A stretch of DNA of 64,000 bases from an uncultured Collinsella sp. (GCA_958415525.1 CATYZE010000008.1:7643-71642), one strand, 5' to 3'. Numbered from the stretch's first letter, positions 52,436-61,915 are shown. Notes: generated by a model not told the origin, from the letters alone. Numbers and translations: made by a program.

Positions 52436-53056
52436 CTAGAGATTCTCATCAGACTTCGAACTGGCCCTGGCCGCTTCTTCGTCCTCAATCAATTTCCTGA
52501 CCGCTGTATAGGCGTCATACGTAGCGTCTTCAATCTTATCCAGGGCATCTGGGTCATGCATGCGACCGCCCTCCTGGAGTTTCTGGATCAAAAACCAGGC
52601 AGCAGTAAGCAAGTTGTCGACATCCTCAACATCCAACTGATCAATCGAATACGCACTATCGTCGAGTTCCACCAAATATGAACTGGCGACGCGGATGGCC
52701 TTACTTACATATGGCTCAAGGTCGTATTGGGGGTAGCGGGCATCGAGGGCCGTTAACGGATCGGTCGGCTCAACCCAATAGAGCATCGTTGCGCTCTCGC
52801 GCTTCTCCAGCGGATACTGCTCGACCGCCTTTTCCCAGCTTACATACCAAGGATTGTCGTCCTTGTCTGCAAGCGATTTGCAGTAAAAAAGTGCCGTAGC
52901 AGCACTTGCGCAAGAATAGTTATAGCGCGCCCTGCTCTTCTTGAACTCATCGTTCAGCTCATCGTTGTAAAACAGCTCCGCCTCCATGACCAAGAACGGA
53001 CCATCCTCATCCGTAATGCCCATGGGATTGTTGTTGCACTCATAGTCCGGATACAT
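52436..53056 (-). CDS. Hypothetical protein of the island (206 aa)
   Basis: Starts MYPDYECNNNPMGI after GGAG 6 bases upstream. Acidic and tryptophan/tyrosine-rich, with a helical C-terminal (LLTAAWFLIQKLQEGG, ATYDAYTAVRKLIEDEEAARA). No motif recognised. It lies between the helicase-PIWI operon and a membrane protein, all on the minus strand. Confidence 0.6.
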   Translation of the reverse strand: MYPDYECNNNPMGITDEDGPFLVMEAELFYNDELNDEFKKSRARYNYSCASAATALFYCKSLADKDDNPWYVSWEKAVEQYPLEKRESATMLYWVEPTDPLTALDARYPQYDLEPYVSKAIRVASSYLVELDDSAYSIDQLDVEDVDNLLTAAWFLIQKLQEGGRMHDPDALDKIEDATYDAYTAVRKLIEDEEAARASSKSDENL

Positions 53057-53165
53057 TTTGTCTCCAATCACTCATATTGGTTTGTTAGCTTATGCTGCCG
53101 TGCGGACACATTAACAAGCGATATCGAAACCGCGCTCGCGCGGAAAGTTGTTGCCCTCGCGCCAA

Positions 53166-53245
53166 TCTGCAAGTTTTTCTCATCGCGTGACAAGAACTTG
53201 CGATTTCTGCAAGTTTTTCTCACGCTATGACAAGAACTCGCATGA
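53166..53245. repeat. Two tandem 40-base dyad repeats
   Basis: TCTGCAAGTTTTTCTC begins at 53166 and again at 53206, each followed by GC-TGACAAGAACT-GC. Within each unit GCAAGTT and AACTTGC (or AACTCGC) form a dyad. They lie about 110-190 bases upstream of the 206-residue gene. Only two units, so not a CRISPR array. They look like tandem operators. Confidence 0.6.
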
Positions 53246-53356
53246 TCGCCCCGCGGTCATTTACGGACGAATCGCAGTGAAGCCACACCGAGTCGTCGAC
53301 CACGGAGCAGTACCGGGTCGCAGACGCCGCGGGCAATCGGGAACACCCCCCCCCCG

Positions 53357-54181
53357 CTACCTACGCCACGAGACAGTAAGGATAATGGGAATCCCGGCAA
53401 GGCACACAACCAAGGCCACGGCTGCGAACGCAAGCGCGATGGCTACGCTCACGACGACATAGGCCACGGCTGCGAAGGCCAGCGCCAGCAGGCAGGCAAG
53501 CAGTTCGGCCACATAGCACAGGACCAGGTTCGAGCTCGCGCGCTTCAGCAGGACATCGGCGAGGCGGACAAGCTCGATAGCGAAGCCGCTGCCGAAATTG
53601 CGCCCGGGGCCCTTGGCGAGAAACCACTTGAACAGGCACATCAGGGCGCAGCCCAGCATGATCATGATGGAAACAACCCATACATTGTGCCCCGACTCAA
53701 CAAGGCTCTGGTCACCCATCGCGCTGCCGTTGATGAGCCAACTCGTTCCATAGCCCATGAACAGCATCGCCAGCAGCAGGCAGGCGCTCACCGCAGCAAG
53801 AAGGCGCGACACGCGCTTGCTGAAAACCGGCGCCTCGCAGCTGAGCCCAAGTCCCTCGCGAACGCGCCAGACGGCATGGTAGGCAGGGTACGCCGCGACG
53901 AGCGCCGCCACGAGCAGCGACGCCCAATCGGACCCGGGCGCCGCCGACGCGTACTCCGCGATCTCAGAAACGGAGCAGTTGGTATGGAACGAATCGTTCA
54001 AGAACAGCGCGACCTCGCCCTTCCAGACACAAAACGGAGCGGCGACAGAGGCGATGCCGGCAACGGCAATCGCGGCGATGGCAATGAGTAGCGCGCCCTG
54101 CACGAGCTTGACGACCTCACCTTTGCTGGTGCGGGGTGCAGGCTCAACGACACTGGACGCAATTTGGATAGAAGTGTTCAT
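53357..54181 (-). CDS. Hypothetical membrane protein (274 aa)
   Basis: Starts MNTSIQIASSVVEPAPRT after AAAGGA. About six hydrophobic helices (for example LVQGALLIAIAAIAVAGIASVAA and a long alanine-rich C-terminal pair). The central WRVREGLGLSCEAPVFSKRVSRLLAA is a cytosolic loop. A run of 10 Gs (53346-53355 on the plus strand as C) lies two bases after the stop. Unknown function; resembles DUF2975-type proteins only in layout. Confidence 0.65.
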   Translation of the reverse strand: MNTSIQIASSVVEPAPRTSKGEVVKLVQGALLIAIAAIAVAGIASVAAPFCVWKGEVALFLNDSFHTNCSVSEIAEYASAAPGSDWASLLVAALVAAYPAYHAVWRVREGLGLSCEAPVFSKRVSRLLAAVSACLLLAMLFMGYGTSWLINGSAMGDQSLVESGHNVWVVSIMIMLGCALMCLFKWFLAKGPGRNFGSGFAIELVRLADVLLKRASSNLVLCYVAELLACLLALAFAAVAYVVVSVAIALAFAAVALVVCLAGIPIILTVSWRR

Positions 54182-54284
54182 GATTTTCCTTTCAAAGAAG
54201 GCTGCGATCGCAGGCTAATGTAAGAAAAGCACTGTCTTCGAGGGATTGAACGAGACTGTTGCCCTCAGAGACAAACAAATGTTG

Positions 54285-54590
54285 TTATCGACATATTGGC
54301 CGCTCGGATACTTCATCACTACGCATTTGCAATTCATCAAATCGCAGGGTCTCATTACGATCAAGCAGAACAGATTGAATAAGCTCGTGGACGGCGGCAT
54401 TGCAGTAGCACAACGACTCCCACGTGGCCAACAAGTCGTCAACAACTCCCTTGTAAGCAACAGAGGAGACCTCGAACTCAAAGGCAAGATCAATGGCCTC
54501 GTCAACCAACTGCTTCATCTGCAACAGCGTGCACGTGAGATCCGCCTCATTCGACTCGTCGCAAATATAAATACAATTGGACTCAAGCAT
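54285..54590 (-). CDS. Small acidic hypothetical protein (101 aa)
   Basis: Starts MLESNCIYICDESNEADLTC after GGGAG about 9-10 bases upstream. Helical, with several cysteines, and no recognised family. It is immediately downstream of the HEPN-helicase gene but beyond its terminator, so it may have its own promoter. Confidence 0.5.
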   Translation of the reverse strand: MLESNCIYICDESNEADLTCTLLQMKQLVDEAIDLAFEFEVSSVAYKGVVDDLLATWESLCYCNAAVHELIQSVLLDRNETLRFDELQMRSDEVSERPICR

Positions 54591-54648
54591 CTTTGAATCT
54601 CCCTTCGAACAACTGACACCTGCAGAATAGTGAAAAGAGATAAAAAGC

Positions 54649-54688
54649 AACCCGCAATCTACCGCTATATAGCGTTAGATTGCGGGTT
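54649..54688 (-). terminator. Terminator of the HEPN-helicase operon
   Basis: A 13-bp perfect stem (54649-54661 with 54676-54688) with an inner CGCTATATAGCG palindrome; on the minus strand it is followed by GCTTTTTATC. It lies 32 bases past the helicase stop. Confidence 0.8.
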
Positions 54689-54719
54689 AAACCATAAAGC
54701 GCACTTAGCCTTGGCCAAA

Positions 54720-57700
54720 TCACGACTCAGATTCAATGAGATCGCATATCTCCTTGGCTTTCGCCAGGGGATACTGCGCGTAGTAGAATACGTCGCCGTT
54801 CTTTTCTCCGCACACAATGATTGCGCCCAGCTCAAAGCCTTTATCGGACGGAACCTTGCATTGTCGTAGAGTCTCTTCGCCCTCATCGTAAAGTCGCAGA
54901 TATCCTTGTTCCATCAACATTTTGTTAGCTTTTACAGACCCAATCCCTGAGCCACCCTCTCTCAGTATTTTCGAAATCGAGGCATAGCCCTTAGCGCTTG
55001 CCTGATCCATTGAGTAACAGACCGGCAAACGTTCGGCCCCCGCAAAAGCCGCTTCGTAGGCAACGCCCTCTCGCATGATTTCCACACTATTATGGCCATG
55101 TTCATCAAGCTGAAAAGCAGTAAAAAGGCATCGAAGCGCCAGCCAGACCTCGCCCGCGCTAACCATCTCTTCTCGATCGGTATGACAGGCGCTATTACGA
55201 AAATTAGTGAATTGACCCAGTGTTTTGCCGAGTGACCTCCACCAGTTCCCCTTTGACGCCTGCGTCAATTCAGCATTTTCGACTTGAACAGAGAATGCCA
55301 GTAGCTCACTCTTTTTTTCAATTAACCTTTTGTATTGACCGAGGTTAAGGCTCTCAAGCTCCTTGAGCGGCTTTCTTGCAACGACATAATCGGGAGCAAT
55401 AGCCTTCAAGGTCGGCAGCAATTTCAAACGCAAGTATCTCTCTGCCGCACGGCAGAACATTAGCAAGCAAAATGCACAATCTGAATCGCTATCGGTACCA
55501 ACACTGCCAATGCCAAATATCTTGCACAGAAGAAGCCCCTGCTCGATATTCTCAAGCACCCTATTTTTGCCATTTTGGTCGCACGCGCAGTCAGCGAATG
55601 CGCTTTGAAGAGCTTCGCGCGAAGAGAAACCTATGATTCGACAGTCTTCTACATCCAGATTAAAGCTTTTGAACGCTTCGTTCACATTGTCCAAATAGGA
55701 ATCGGTGCTTACATCAGGACACCAATCATCTTCATTGACATGTTCCTCGTCCGCGTCAGTTGCCTCCCGTGGAAGAGATTCTCCTCGCGGCAGCATATCT
55801 TTCGCTGCATTGAGCTCCTCAATAGCTCCAGTTGTCTGGTATTTTTCCCAATGCTTAACCCATGCCGTATCGAGAATTCGCTTCATCGTTGCAACGTTCT
55901 CGTTGATCTTCCACGCTGCATAGTCAGCAATTACGTAGAGGCGATACTTGGCTCGGCTTGCCGCAACATTCACGATATTTGGGTTTACGAACTTGATTGC
56001 GCCCTCACAACTGCGCCTTGTATCACACCCCAAGACAAATACCACTTGATGGGCTTCTTTACCTTGGAACGTATGAACCGTACCAATATTATGCTTTGCG
56101 AAGTATTGCCATGCATCTTTGTCAGCCACTTCAGTTCTAGCACTTAACAGCCGGTCCTGAAGCCCCCTGACAACGGTTTTAAACGGAGAAATAATATAGA
56201 GGCTTGGAATAACAAGTCCCTCGGACTTGCCCGATTCGCGAGCTTTTTTTTCAGCCGTAGCTACGGCCTTATCAAAAGCGTCCTTGACAATCTTGTACAC
56301 TCTATCGCCCTGGGCATCAACATAATGATCGCGATTGCCACGTTCAAATCCCGCAACATTAACCCACTGTGAGGACTTTAGATAAAAGCTGTCAGCGAGA
56401 TCCTTTTTTGGGCTAGCCGTCTCGTTAAGCATGGAGCCCTGATACGAGATCTCATTTGAGATATCGAACATGGGTGATATGCAGCGACGGTGAACCACAA
56501 GCGGGCAGCCAATCCATTGATCATCCTCGCCGTTGCTGCGCAAGTGGCCATAGGGGTTAACGGCGTCGGCGAGTCGCTGGACCGAAGCCATATCCCCCTT
56601 AAAAGGTAGTAATACTTTTTTACCGAGAACAGCGCGGAGCTCCTTAACATCCCCCGTGATCACGGGCTCAATCTGAGAGGGGTCACCGACAATCATTGCA
56701 CGTCGACTGCGAGCAAGGGCGCCCAAAGCAGCATACGGCACCGCCTGTCCCGCCTCATCTATTATCAGCAGGCCAAATAAAGGGTCTTCCCCAATCTGAA
56801 TGTCCTCAAACATGCGGCCAATCGACGCAAACGTGGAAGAAATCACTGGGGTAAGCAAACTGAGCGTCTGAAAGAGTGCAGGGGCCATACTCCTTCTATC
56901 GGCTTGCGTGAACTCTATTAACTCCTTTTTGCCAGAATCGACGCCCTTGTCTTTGGCTCCCCAGTATGTTCGTAGAAGCGCAATGTTGTTCCGCATACAT
57001 TTTGATTCAAGGATGAACTCACGTGTCACCTGCAATGCATAGAGAAATAGCAGGTTGCGGTCCTTTTTTAGGTCAGGGCCATCGGATGGATTATATAGAT
57101 GAGTCTTTTTTCGGCTTTCGCTATCCCCCTTTGAGATGCACTCGACAAAATGCCCATCAATCGTCTCAACAGATTCAGCACCATCGACTCTGTTGCGCTT
57201 TTGGCCCTGGATCTTCACCCACAAAGAGGATAGTTCCTTCTTTTCATTCTCTAGTTTTTCGTATTTGTTCTCGAATTTCGTACGCAGCGCAACCAGCCTC
57301 TGGTCCGGTGCGGTTTGCAGCATAAAGGAATCGAGCTTCTCGCGGCTATCGGACAAACGGCTCCTATTGAAGATGCTCCCGATCAGCCCACTGGCCTTTT
57401 CTTCCGCATCGCGCAATTCTGCTTCAAGCCTATTCCTTCTCGCCTCATAATCAGCAGTATCCTTCGCAATGTCATCAAGATATTTCCGGACATCACTTGC
57501 GGAACTGCCTTCAAAAGGACAAGACAGACATACCGTTTCGGTCGTCAGCTCTTCAACTATCTCTCGCTCGTCCTTTTGACACCTACAATTCAATTGGGAC
57601 AACTGCGCTTGAAGCTTCAGAAGTTTGCGTTCCTTGGCGGCTTGCTCCTCCATTCTGTTGAATCGCTCGGTCACCTTTTTGTATTGAGCAAGAAACAGCT

Positions 57701-59321
57701 TCTTCGCCTCAGAAAACCGTCCGCCCTTTCCCAGCCCGCCGTCAAACTGCAGCGAAGAAAGCTCGCAATCTCTGAAGTTATTAATATTCCTACGGTTTCC
57801 CAGACATGCCGCAACCATAAGCCCAGGATGTGCAGGGTCGCGAAGATTGCCTTTATTGTCAACGAGCGCCGAAGAGAAATAGAGATCGTCCACCGTTTTC
57901 TGCTCGTTTTTCTTTCCCCAAACAATGTTGGACAAATCTGACTCTAGAAACTCCTTTTTCTCAGATTCGTCAATACCCTCCAAAAAGACCTTCCCATCAG
58001 GAAGCTCTTTGGCGATATTCTCAACTGCTGCATTGTTTGTCGAGCAGACCAAGATGCTGAGTTTTTTAATCTTGTCTCCAGTTTCGCCCTCCTTAAAACG
58101 GTAAGGATTCTTAGCGAACTGGAGATATCGTTTGCTCAGCTTTACCTCTTCGAAGGCGTCATCGGGCTTGTCATATCCACACAGCAGGCGGGCTTTTTCG
58201 ACAACATTAGCCGCAACGATATCCTTGAGCAGGGTTGTTTTTCCCGTGCCCGGAGGACCGTTAACCGACATAACGTCGTTTGCGGGGTATTCGCGCGTCG
58301 AACCGCCACGACCAACCGCGAGATTTACTGCCACTTGCTGCATCAAACTCAAGGAGTATTTACTCGGCCAGCGACCAATAGGTGTAGTGCCAGCTCCCAA
58401 CACCTCAGAAAAGAAATTTGCACGGGCAGTCAGATTATCATCGTCTTCGCCGCCCAGAAGATCAATCCCTCCGCTGGCAGACTCATCCCTCAAGCCGCCT
58501 TCAAGGTAAGCGGCGACAAGAGGCAGCGGCCCCTCTCGATGAGAGTCGAGAGACCTTGGCTTGCTGAACTGCTCATTTATCTTGGAAATATCTTTTGCGA
58601 AAAATGAGCGACAGAGGGATTGATCGAACACTGGGCACGCATCGTCCCCATTGTCCTTTGGCTTCATTGCTCTATATTCAACAAGCAGCCTTGAACACCA
58701 CTCGCTGATACGCTCAGCCCCGTCATCGTCGGGAAGGCAGTTGGCTATCCCCACAACCTTTGGCCGAACGTAACTATCGACAATGTCCCTAATGACACCA
58801 TACGTCAGCTTTGTTCCATCGAGTTTTTGATTGAGCTTCTTGCGAATAGCGCCCTGTTCTTCCTCGAAACTACCGATGGCATTTGGGCTATTCCCTACAT
58901 TCTTCTCCAACCACCAGAATAAGGAGGACAACTCAAAGCTGACAAATTGGCCATCAGGACTCATACCTAATAGCGCAACCGTCATGCACTCGTCCTCTTT
59001 TTCGATTTCATTCCCCGGTCTATCCGCAAGATAAGTCATGACCGCTTCGCGTGGAACAGAGCCCAGGTGACAATATATCGTTGAGATTGACCAGTTTTCG
59101 CCGTTTGTGACACTATCCGCACGCTCTCTCGCTTCTTCAAAAGGCGACTGGAAATCCTGACCATCCCGCCCCTTTGGAACAAAGCAGTCATCGAGCATTC
59201 CTTTTCTGGGCCTAGGCGGGTCCTCTTCATCTTCGGGCTGGTCGCCTTGGCTCAAAAAATCAAGCAAATACCAGTAATCTAACGCATCGTCAATTGCTTG
59301 CTTTTTCTCAGCAGGGGTCAT
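54720..59321 (-). CDS. Upf1-like SF1 helicase fused to a HEPN-type domain
   Basis: 1,533 residues; the start at 59321 overlaps the WYL gene by 14 bases. Walker A NGPPGTGKTT near 352, a long insert with a coiled coil and a zinc-like CRC-and-CLSC pair (about 510-730), then LLIIDEAGQAVPYAA near 850, GDPSQIEPV near 880, TVHTFQGKEA near 1084 and NVAASRAKYRLYVI near 1120 define an SF1B Upf1/Mokosh-like ATPase. Residues about 1230-1400 are helical and carry FTNFRNSACHTDR (Arg1375, His1380), the RNxxxH signature of HEPN ribonucleases. The last 110 residues look like a winged helix (SISKILREGGSGIGSVKANKMLMEQGYL). Likely RNA-targeting defence effector; inference. Confidence 0.75.
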   Translation of the reverse strand: MTPAEKKQAIDDALDYWYLLDFLSQGDQPEDEEDPPRPRKGMLDDCFVPKGRDGQDFQSPFEEARERADSVTNGENWSISTIYCHLGSVPREAVMTYLADRPGNEIEKEDECMTVALLGMSPDGQFVSFELSSLFWWLEKNVGNSPNAIGSFEEEQGAIRKKLNQKLDGTKLTYGVIRDIVDSYVRPKVVGIANCLPDDDGAERISEWCSRLLVEYRAMKPKDNGDDACPVFDQSLCRSFFAKDISKINEQFSKPRSLDSHREGPLPLVAAYLEGGLRDESASGGIDLLGGEDDDNLTARANFFSEVLGAGTTPIGRWPSKYSLSLMQQVAVNLAVGRGGSTREYPANDVMSVNGPPGTGKTTLLKDIVAANVVEKARLLCGYDKPDDAFEEVKLSKRYLQFAKNPYRFKEGETGDKIKKLSILVCSTNNAAVENIAKELPDGKVFLEGIDESEKKEFLESDLSNIVWGKKNEQKTVDDLYFSSALVDNKGNLRDPAHPGLMVAACLGNRRNINNFRDCELSSLQFDGGLGKGGRFSEAKKLFLAQYKKVTERFNRMEEQAAKERKLLKLQAQLSQLNCRCQKDEREIVEELTTETVCLSCPFEGSSASDVRKYLDDIAKDTADYEARRNRLEAELRDAEEKASGLIGSIFNRSRLSDSREKLDSFMLQTAPDQRLVALRTKFENKYEKLENEKKELSSLWVKIQGQKRNRVDGAESVETIDGHFVECISKGDSESRKKTHLYNPSDGPDLKKDRNLLFLYALQVTREFILESKCMRNNIALLRTYWGAKDKGVDSGKKELIEFTQADRRSMAPALFQTLSLLTPVISSTFASIGRMFEDIQIGEDPLFGLLIIDEAGQAVPYAALGALARSRRAMIVGDPSQIEPVITGDVKELRAVLGKKVLLPFKGDMASVQRLADAVNPYGHLRSNGEDDQWIGCPLVVHRRCISPMFDISNEISYQGSMLNETASPKKDLADSFYLKSSQWVNVAGFERGNRDHYVDAQGDRVYKIVKDAFDKAVATAEKKARESGKSEGLVIPSLYIISPFKTVVRGLQDRLLSARTEVADKDAWQYFAKHNIGTVHTFQGKEAHQVVFVLGCDTRRSCEGAIKFVNPNIVNVAASRAKYRLYVIADYAAWKINENVATMKRILDTAWVKHWEKYQTTGAIEELNAAKDMLPRGESLPREATDADEEHVNEDDWCPDVSTDSYLDNVNEAFKSFNLDVEDCRIIGFSSREALQSAFADCACDQNGKNRVLENIEQGLLLCKIFGIGSVGTDSDSDCAFCLLMFCRAAERYLRLKLLPTLKAIAPDYVVARKPLKELESLNLGQYKRLIEKKSELLAFSVQVENAELTQASKGNWWRSLGKTLGQFTNFRNSACHTDREEMVSAGEVWLALRCLFTAFQLDEHGHNSVEIMREGVAYEAAFAGAERLPVCYSMDQASAKGYASISKILREGGSGIGSVKANKMLMEQGYLRLYDEGEETLRQCKVPSDKGFELGAIIVCGEKNGDVFYYAQYPLAKAKEICDLIESES

Positions 59322-60492
59322 TTGAATCAGTCCTCGCACTCACATAGATACATTTATGTCCAATAATGTCCACAACGTCATCGCGCAATTTCTTTGGTTG
59401 AAGTATCTCAAACACATCGAGCCACTTCATTGCCCATGTTTTCATGCCATCATACGACGCCATAAACGAATACTCTGGATTTGGATGCCCGTCCTGTGTC
59501 TCGCGCCGAAACCCATCGTTTCCGGCAAATTCGGCTAAAAGATACTTCTCCTTTGCTTGGTTATGACACCTTACGTGAACTGTAACGATGTCGTCACTAA
59601 ACATCCTGTTCACGCCAGCACGAGAGAACCTTTTTGCTTCTTCGGCCATCGCCTCAAAATGACCTTTTGCATCGTCCGATGGTCCAGCAATGGTTATATC
59701 CCGCAGGCTATCAACTCGAATTGCGTCAAAAGACCTCGCGGCACCCTTGTGGCCCACAAACAGGTAGTAGTAGCCATCGTGCATACATAGATGATATGGC
59801 GTATGACTATGCAACCGCCCCTTATCAGAAGTTCGAAAGCGGACTATCTGCCTTTGGCTAATGGCCTTTTCCAATAACCTCAAATTTGCAAGAGTTGCTT
59901 CCACATTTGTAATTCTGCCGCTTTTGAGCAGGGCGTTTTCTTGATCCAATCGATCTTCAATCTGCCGCCTCTCTTCGCCGCACAGCAGGCGAAGAACTGC
60001 ATGCTCAAGTACGTCGTCTCCACCTACGCCCGCAGAGGCTTCAATAAGACGGCACAGATGCTCAATTTGCGCACTATCAATTTGACGCTCTATACTGTAC
60101 AGGCGCTTCGCATTTTTAGGTGCAGATTCCCCATCGCCATTCGTCAGCCGCTCGCCCTTACAAGCCAATCGACTTGCAATCACCGTGTAGAACGGATTCA
60201 GACAACTATTGTCGAGATCGATGCTATTCATCTCGGTTAACGGACTGGCGCCCGCATTATTGCAGAGCGAAGGCTTTTTTGATCCAGAATCAACAAGTGC
60301 GTTCAATACGCCCTGCACTGTGTCGCGCTTAACTTCATAGCCATAACGGGCTTTAAGCTCCGTCATTATGTCCGAAACGCTCAACCCTTTGCCAAGCCGA
60401 GCATCGGTTTCCTCCAATAGGATGCGCTCGACATATATTGCGAGCTCCTTTGGATATATCCGGTGGTTTCCTTGGGTTTTAGCCTGGACCAT
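59308..60492 (-). CDS. WYL-domain transcriptional regulator
   Basis: 394 residues, starting at ATG 60492 after GGAGG. The N-terminal winged helix (about 20-75, LSVSDIMTELKARYGYEVKRDTVQGVLNALVD) precedes a WYL domain (about 215-300; TPYHLCMHDGYYYLFVGHKGAARSFDAIRVDSL) and the WCX end LEFxx-type ILQPKKLRDDVVDII. WYL proteins bind ligands (often nucleic acids or cyclic nucleotides) and regulate defence operons such as BREX and CBASS. It overlaps the helicase gene by 14 bases, so it is its likely regulator. Confidence 0.85.
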   Translation of the reverse strand: MVQAKTQGNHRIYPKELAIYVERILLEETDARLGKGLSVSDIMTELKARYGYEVKRDTVQGVLNALVDSGSKKPSLCNNAGASPLTEMNSIDLDNSCLNPFYTVIASRLACKGERLTNGDGESAPKNAKRLYSIERQIDSAQIEHLCRLIEASAGVGGDDVLEHAVLRLLCGEERRQIEDRLDQENALLKSGRITNVEATLANLRLLEKAISQRQIVRFRTSDKGRLHSHTPYHLCMHDGYYYLFVGHKGAARSFDAIRVDSLRDITIAGPSDDAKGHFEAMAEEAKRFSRAGVNRMFSDDIVTVHVRCHNQAKEKYLLAEFAGNDGFRRETQDGHPNPEYSFMASYDGMKTWAMKWLDVFEILQPKKLRDDVVDIIGHKCIYVSARTDSNDPC

Positions 60493-61089
60493 GGCCACCT
60501 CCAATCTGAACAATCAACATTTTATTCAGTCGATATAATCAAGAGATTGAAAGTGCCGCTATTTAACGGTGAACGGCGAAGCCATCCATAAAGGGCTCCG
60601 CCGTTCACAAAAAGAGTAGCACAACCGGCATACGAAGTAGTCGCTATTAAAGTGCACTCGTAACAAACTGATTTCGGCGCCGGCAAAGCCCAGGCCACCG
60701 CCAACGCCGCGAAAGCGCCGTAAGCCGGTGCCAGCGGTGGTCTGGCGGACATACAGTCCGGCTTGAACGAGGCAGGCTCCGGCAAAGCCAGGCGAACCCG
60801 AGGGCAGTAACTCGCGGCCCGCCTAGTCGAATAAGAAGCGGGGTTCCGGCACGGTTCTAGCCACCAATTTGTTTTTTGTAAATAGCCTTCTACCGCTCCG
60901 GTTCCAAACTGCCTCGTAAATGAAGCGACTTTACGCCGCATCTTTCCCGCCTTGATGTTAGCCTTGCCATTCTTGGCGAACTCCAAGAACCTTCGTTCAT
61001 CACGAGTGTTGAGGGCATTCTTTCGAACCAATATTATAGGTGAGAACCGTCAAAAGCTCGAATAAACTTCATGAGACGCGAGCTCTTGT
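60493..61089. other. Gap with inverted repeat and possible integrase remnant
   Basis: A 10-bp inverted repeat GTGAACGGCG (60569-60578 with 60599-60608) encloses a GGCT-rich loop without a T-run. On the minus strand 60837-61031 encodes VRKNALNTRDERRFLEFAKNGK, which resembles the start of the catalytic domain of Tn916-type tyrosine integrases, then decays. I see no intact gene. Confidence 0.3.
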
Positions 61090-61855
61090 AATCAAAACCA
61101 CCCCTAAAAGGGGCGGTTTGCTCTTAGGGTATAACCCTTGGATTGCCGGCACGCGTCTAAAGGCGCCGGCCCTCACGGGGTTCGGGCCGCACTGCAGGTT
61201 GGCCCGTGACGGGCCGGTCGAACCGGCGCTATTTGCGCCCCGCCCCCATCGAAGGGGTCCTCGTACTCCTTGACGCTCAGCCGGTCGATCGCGATGTCGG
61301 CCTTCTCCTGCTCCCGGATGCACTTCGCGATGGTGGCCTCGTTCAGGCCGACGGTGGAAACGCAGTGGCCCTCGGCCCAGAACTTCCTGTTGCCGAACTT
61401 GTACTTCATGTTCGCGTGCCTGTCGAATATCATCAGTGAGCTCTTCCCCTTCAGGCAGCCCATCACGCTGGACACGCTGTACTTCGGCGGTATCGCCAGC
61501 AGCATGTGGACGTGGTCGGGCATCAGGTGCCCCTCGATGATCTCCATCCCCTTGTACCGGCAGAGCTTCCTGAAGATCTCCCCAAGGTCGGCCCTCACTT
61601 GGTCGTAGACGACTTTGCGCCTACACTTCGGCGTGAACACGACGTGGTGCCTGCACATCCACTTCGTGTGCGACAGGCTGTAGGCCTTCTGGGCCATACG
61701 CCATCACCGCCCTCCCCGCTCGGATTCCCTGCGGCCTGAACAATCGCAAGTGTCCGGCGAGGGGGCGGCTTTGTAAAGCCGGTTGGCGCCACCCGCATAG
61801 CGGGTGGTTTCTGATGCGCCGCGCTGCGCGCGACGCACAGGCTAAAGCCTGTAAT
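61090..61855 (-). mobile_element. IS200-type insertion sequence
   Basis: Contains tnpA and the flanking hairpins usual for IS200/IS605 ends: AAACCACCCC-region stem at 61095-61119 at one side, and GGCTTTGTAAAGCC (61767-61780), CCACCCGCATAGCGGGTGG (61789-61807) and ACAGGCTAAAGCCTGT (61837-61852) at the other. No tnpB is present, so it is the IS200 type. Exact ends are approximate. Confidence 0.7.
61173..61697 (-). CDS. tnpA: IS200-family transposase TnpA, catalytic Tyr changed to Cys
   Basis: Y1 HUH single-strand transposase, 174 residues. The HUH motif is GHLMPDHVHMLLAI near residue 57-70. The family's catalytic tyrosine stands in EATI-x-KYIREQEK; here the codon is TGC at 61320-61322, giving TIAKCIREQEK. 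It would lose the nucleophile, so this copy is probably inactive for cleavage. The C terminus (DPFDGGGAQIAPVRPARHG) is longer than typical. The rest is well conserved, so the loss may be recent. Confidence 0.85.
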   Translation of the reverse strand: MAQKAYSLSHTKWMCRHHVVFTPKCRRKVVYDQVRADLGEIFRKLCRYKGMEIIEGHLMPDHVHMLLAIPPKYSVSSVMGCLKGKSSLMIFDRHANMKYKFGNRKFWAEGHCVSTVGLNEATIAKCIREQEKADIAIDRLSVKEYEDPFDGGGAQIAPVRPARHGPTCSAARTP

Positions 61856-61856
61856 A

Positions 61857-61890
61857 AGGTGCGGAGAGGGGCATGCCCCACTCCGCACCT
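61857..61890 (-). terminator. Hairpin after the methylase
   Basis: A 10-bp perfect stem (61857-61866 with 61881-61890) with an inner GGGGCATGCCCC palindrome and TTATTAC on the minus strand. It lies 26 bases past the methylase stop. Confidence 0.55.
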
Positions 61891-61915
61891 ACAGTGCCCA
61901 ATCGAGCGAATCGCG

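Noticed and set aside
53166..53245. CRISPR-like tandem repeats
   Set aside because: Only two units, no spacers, and no cas genes.
61749..61888. Separate small gene upstream of tnpA
   Set aside because: The region is the hairpin-rich end of the IS200 element; frames lack ribosome sites.
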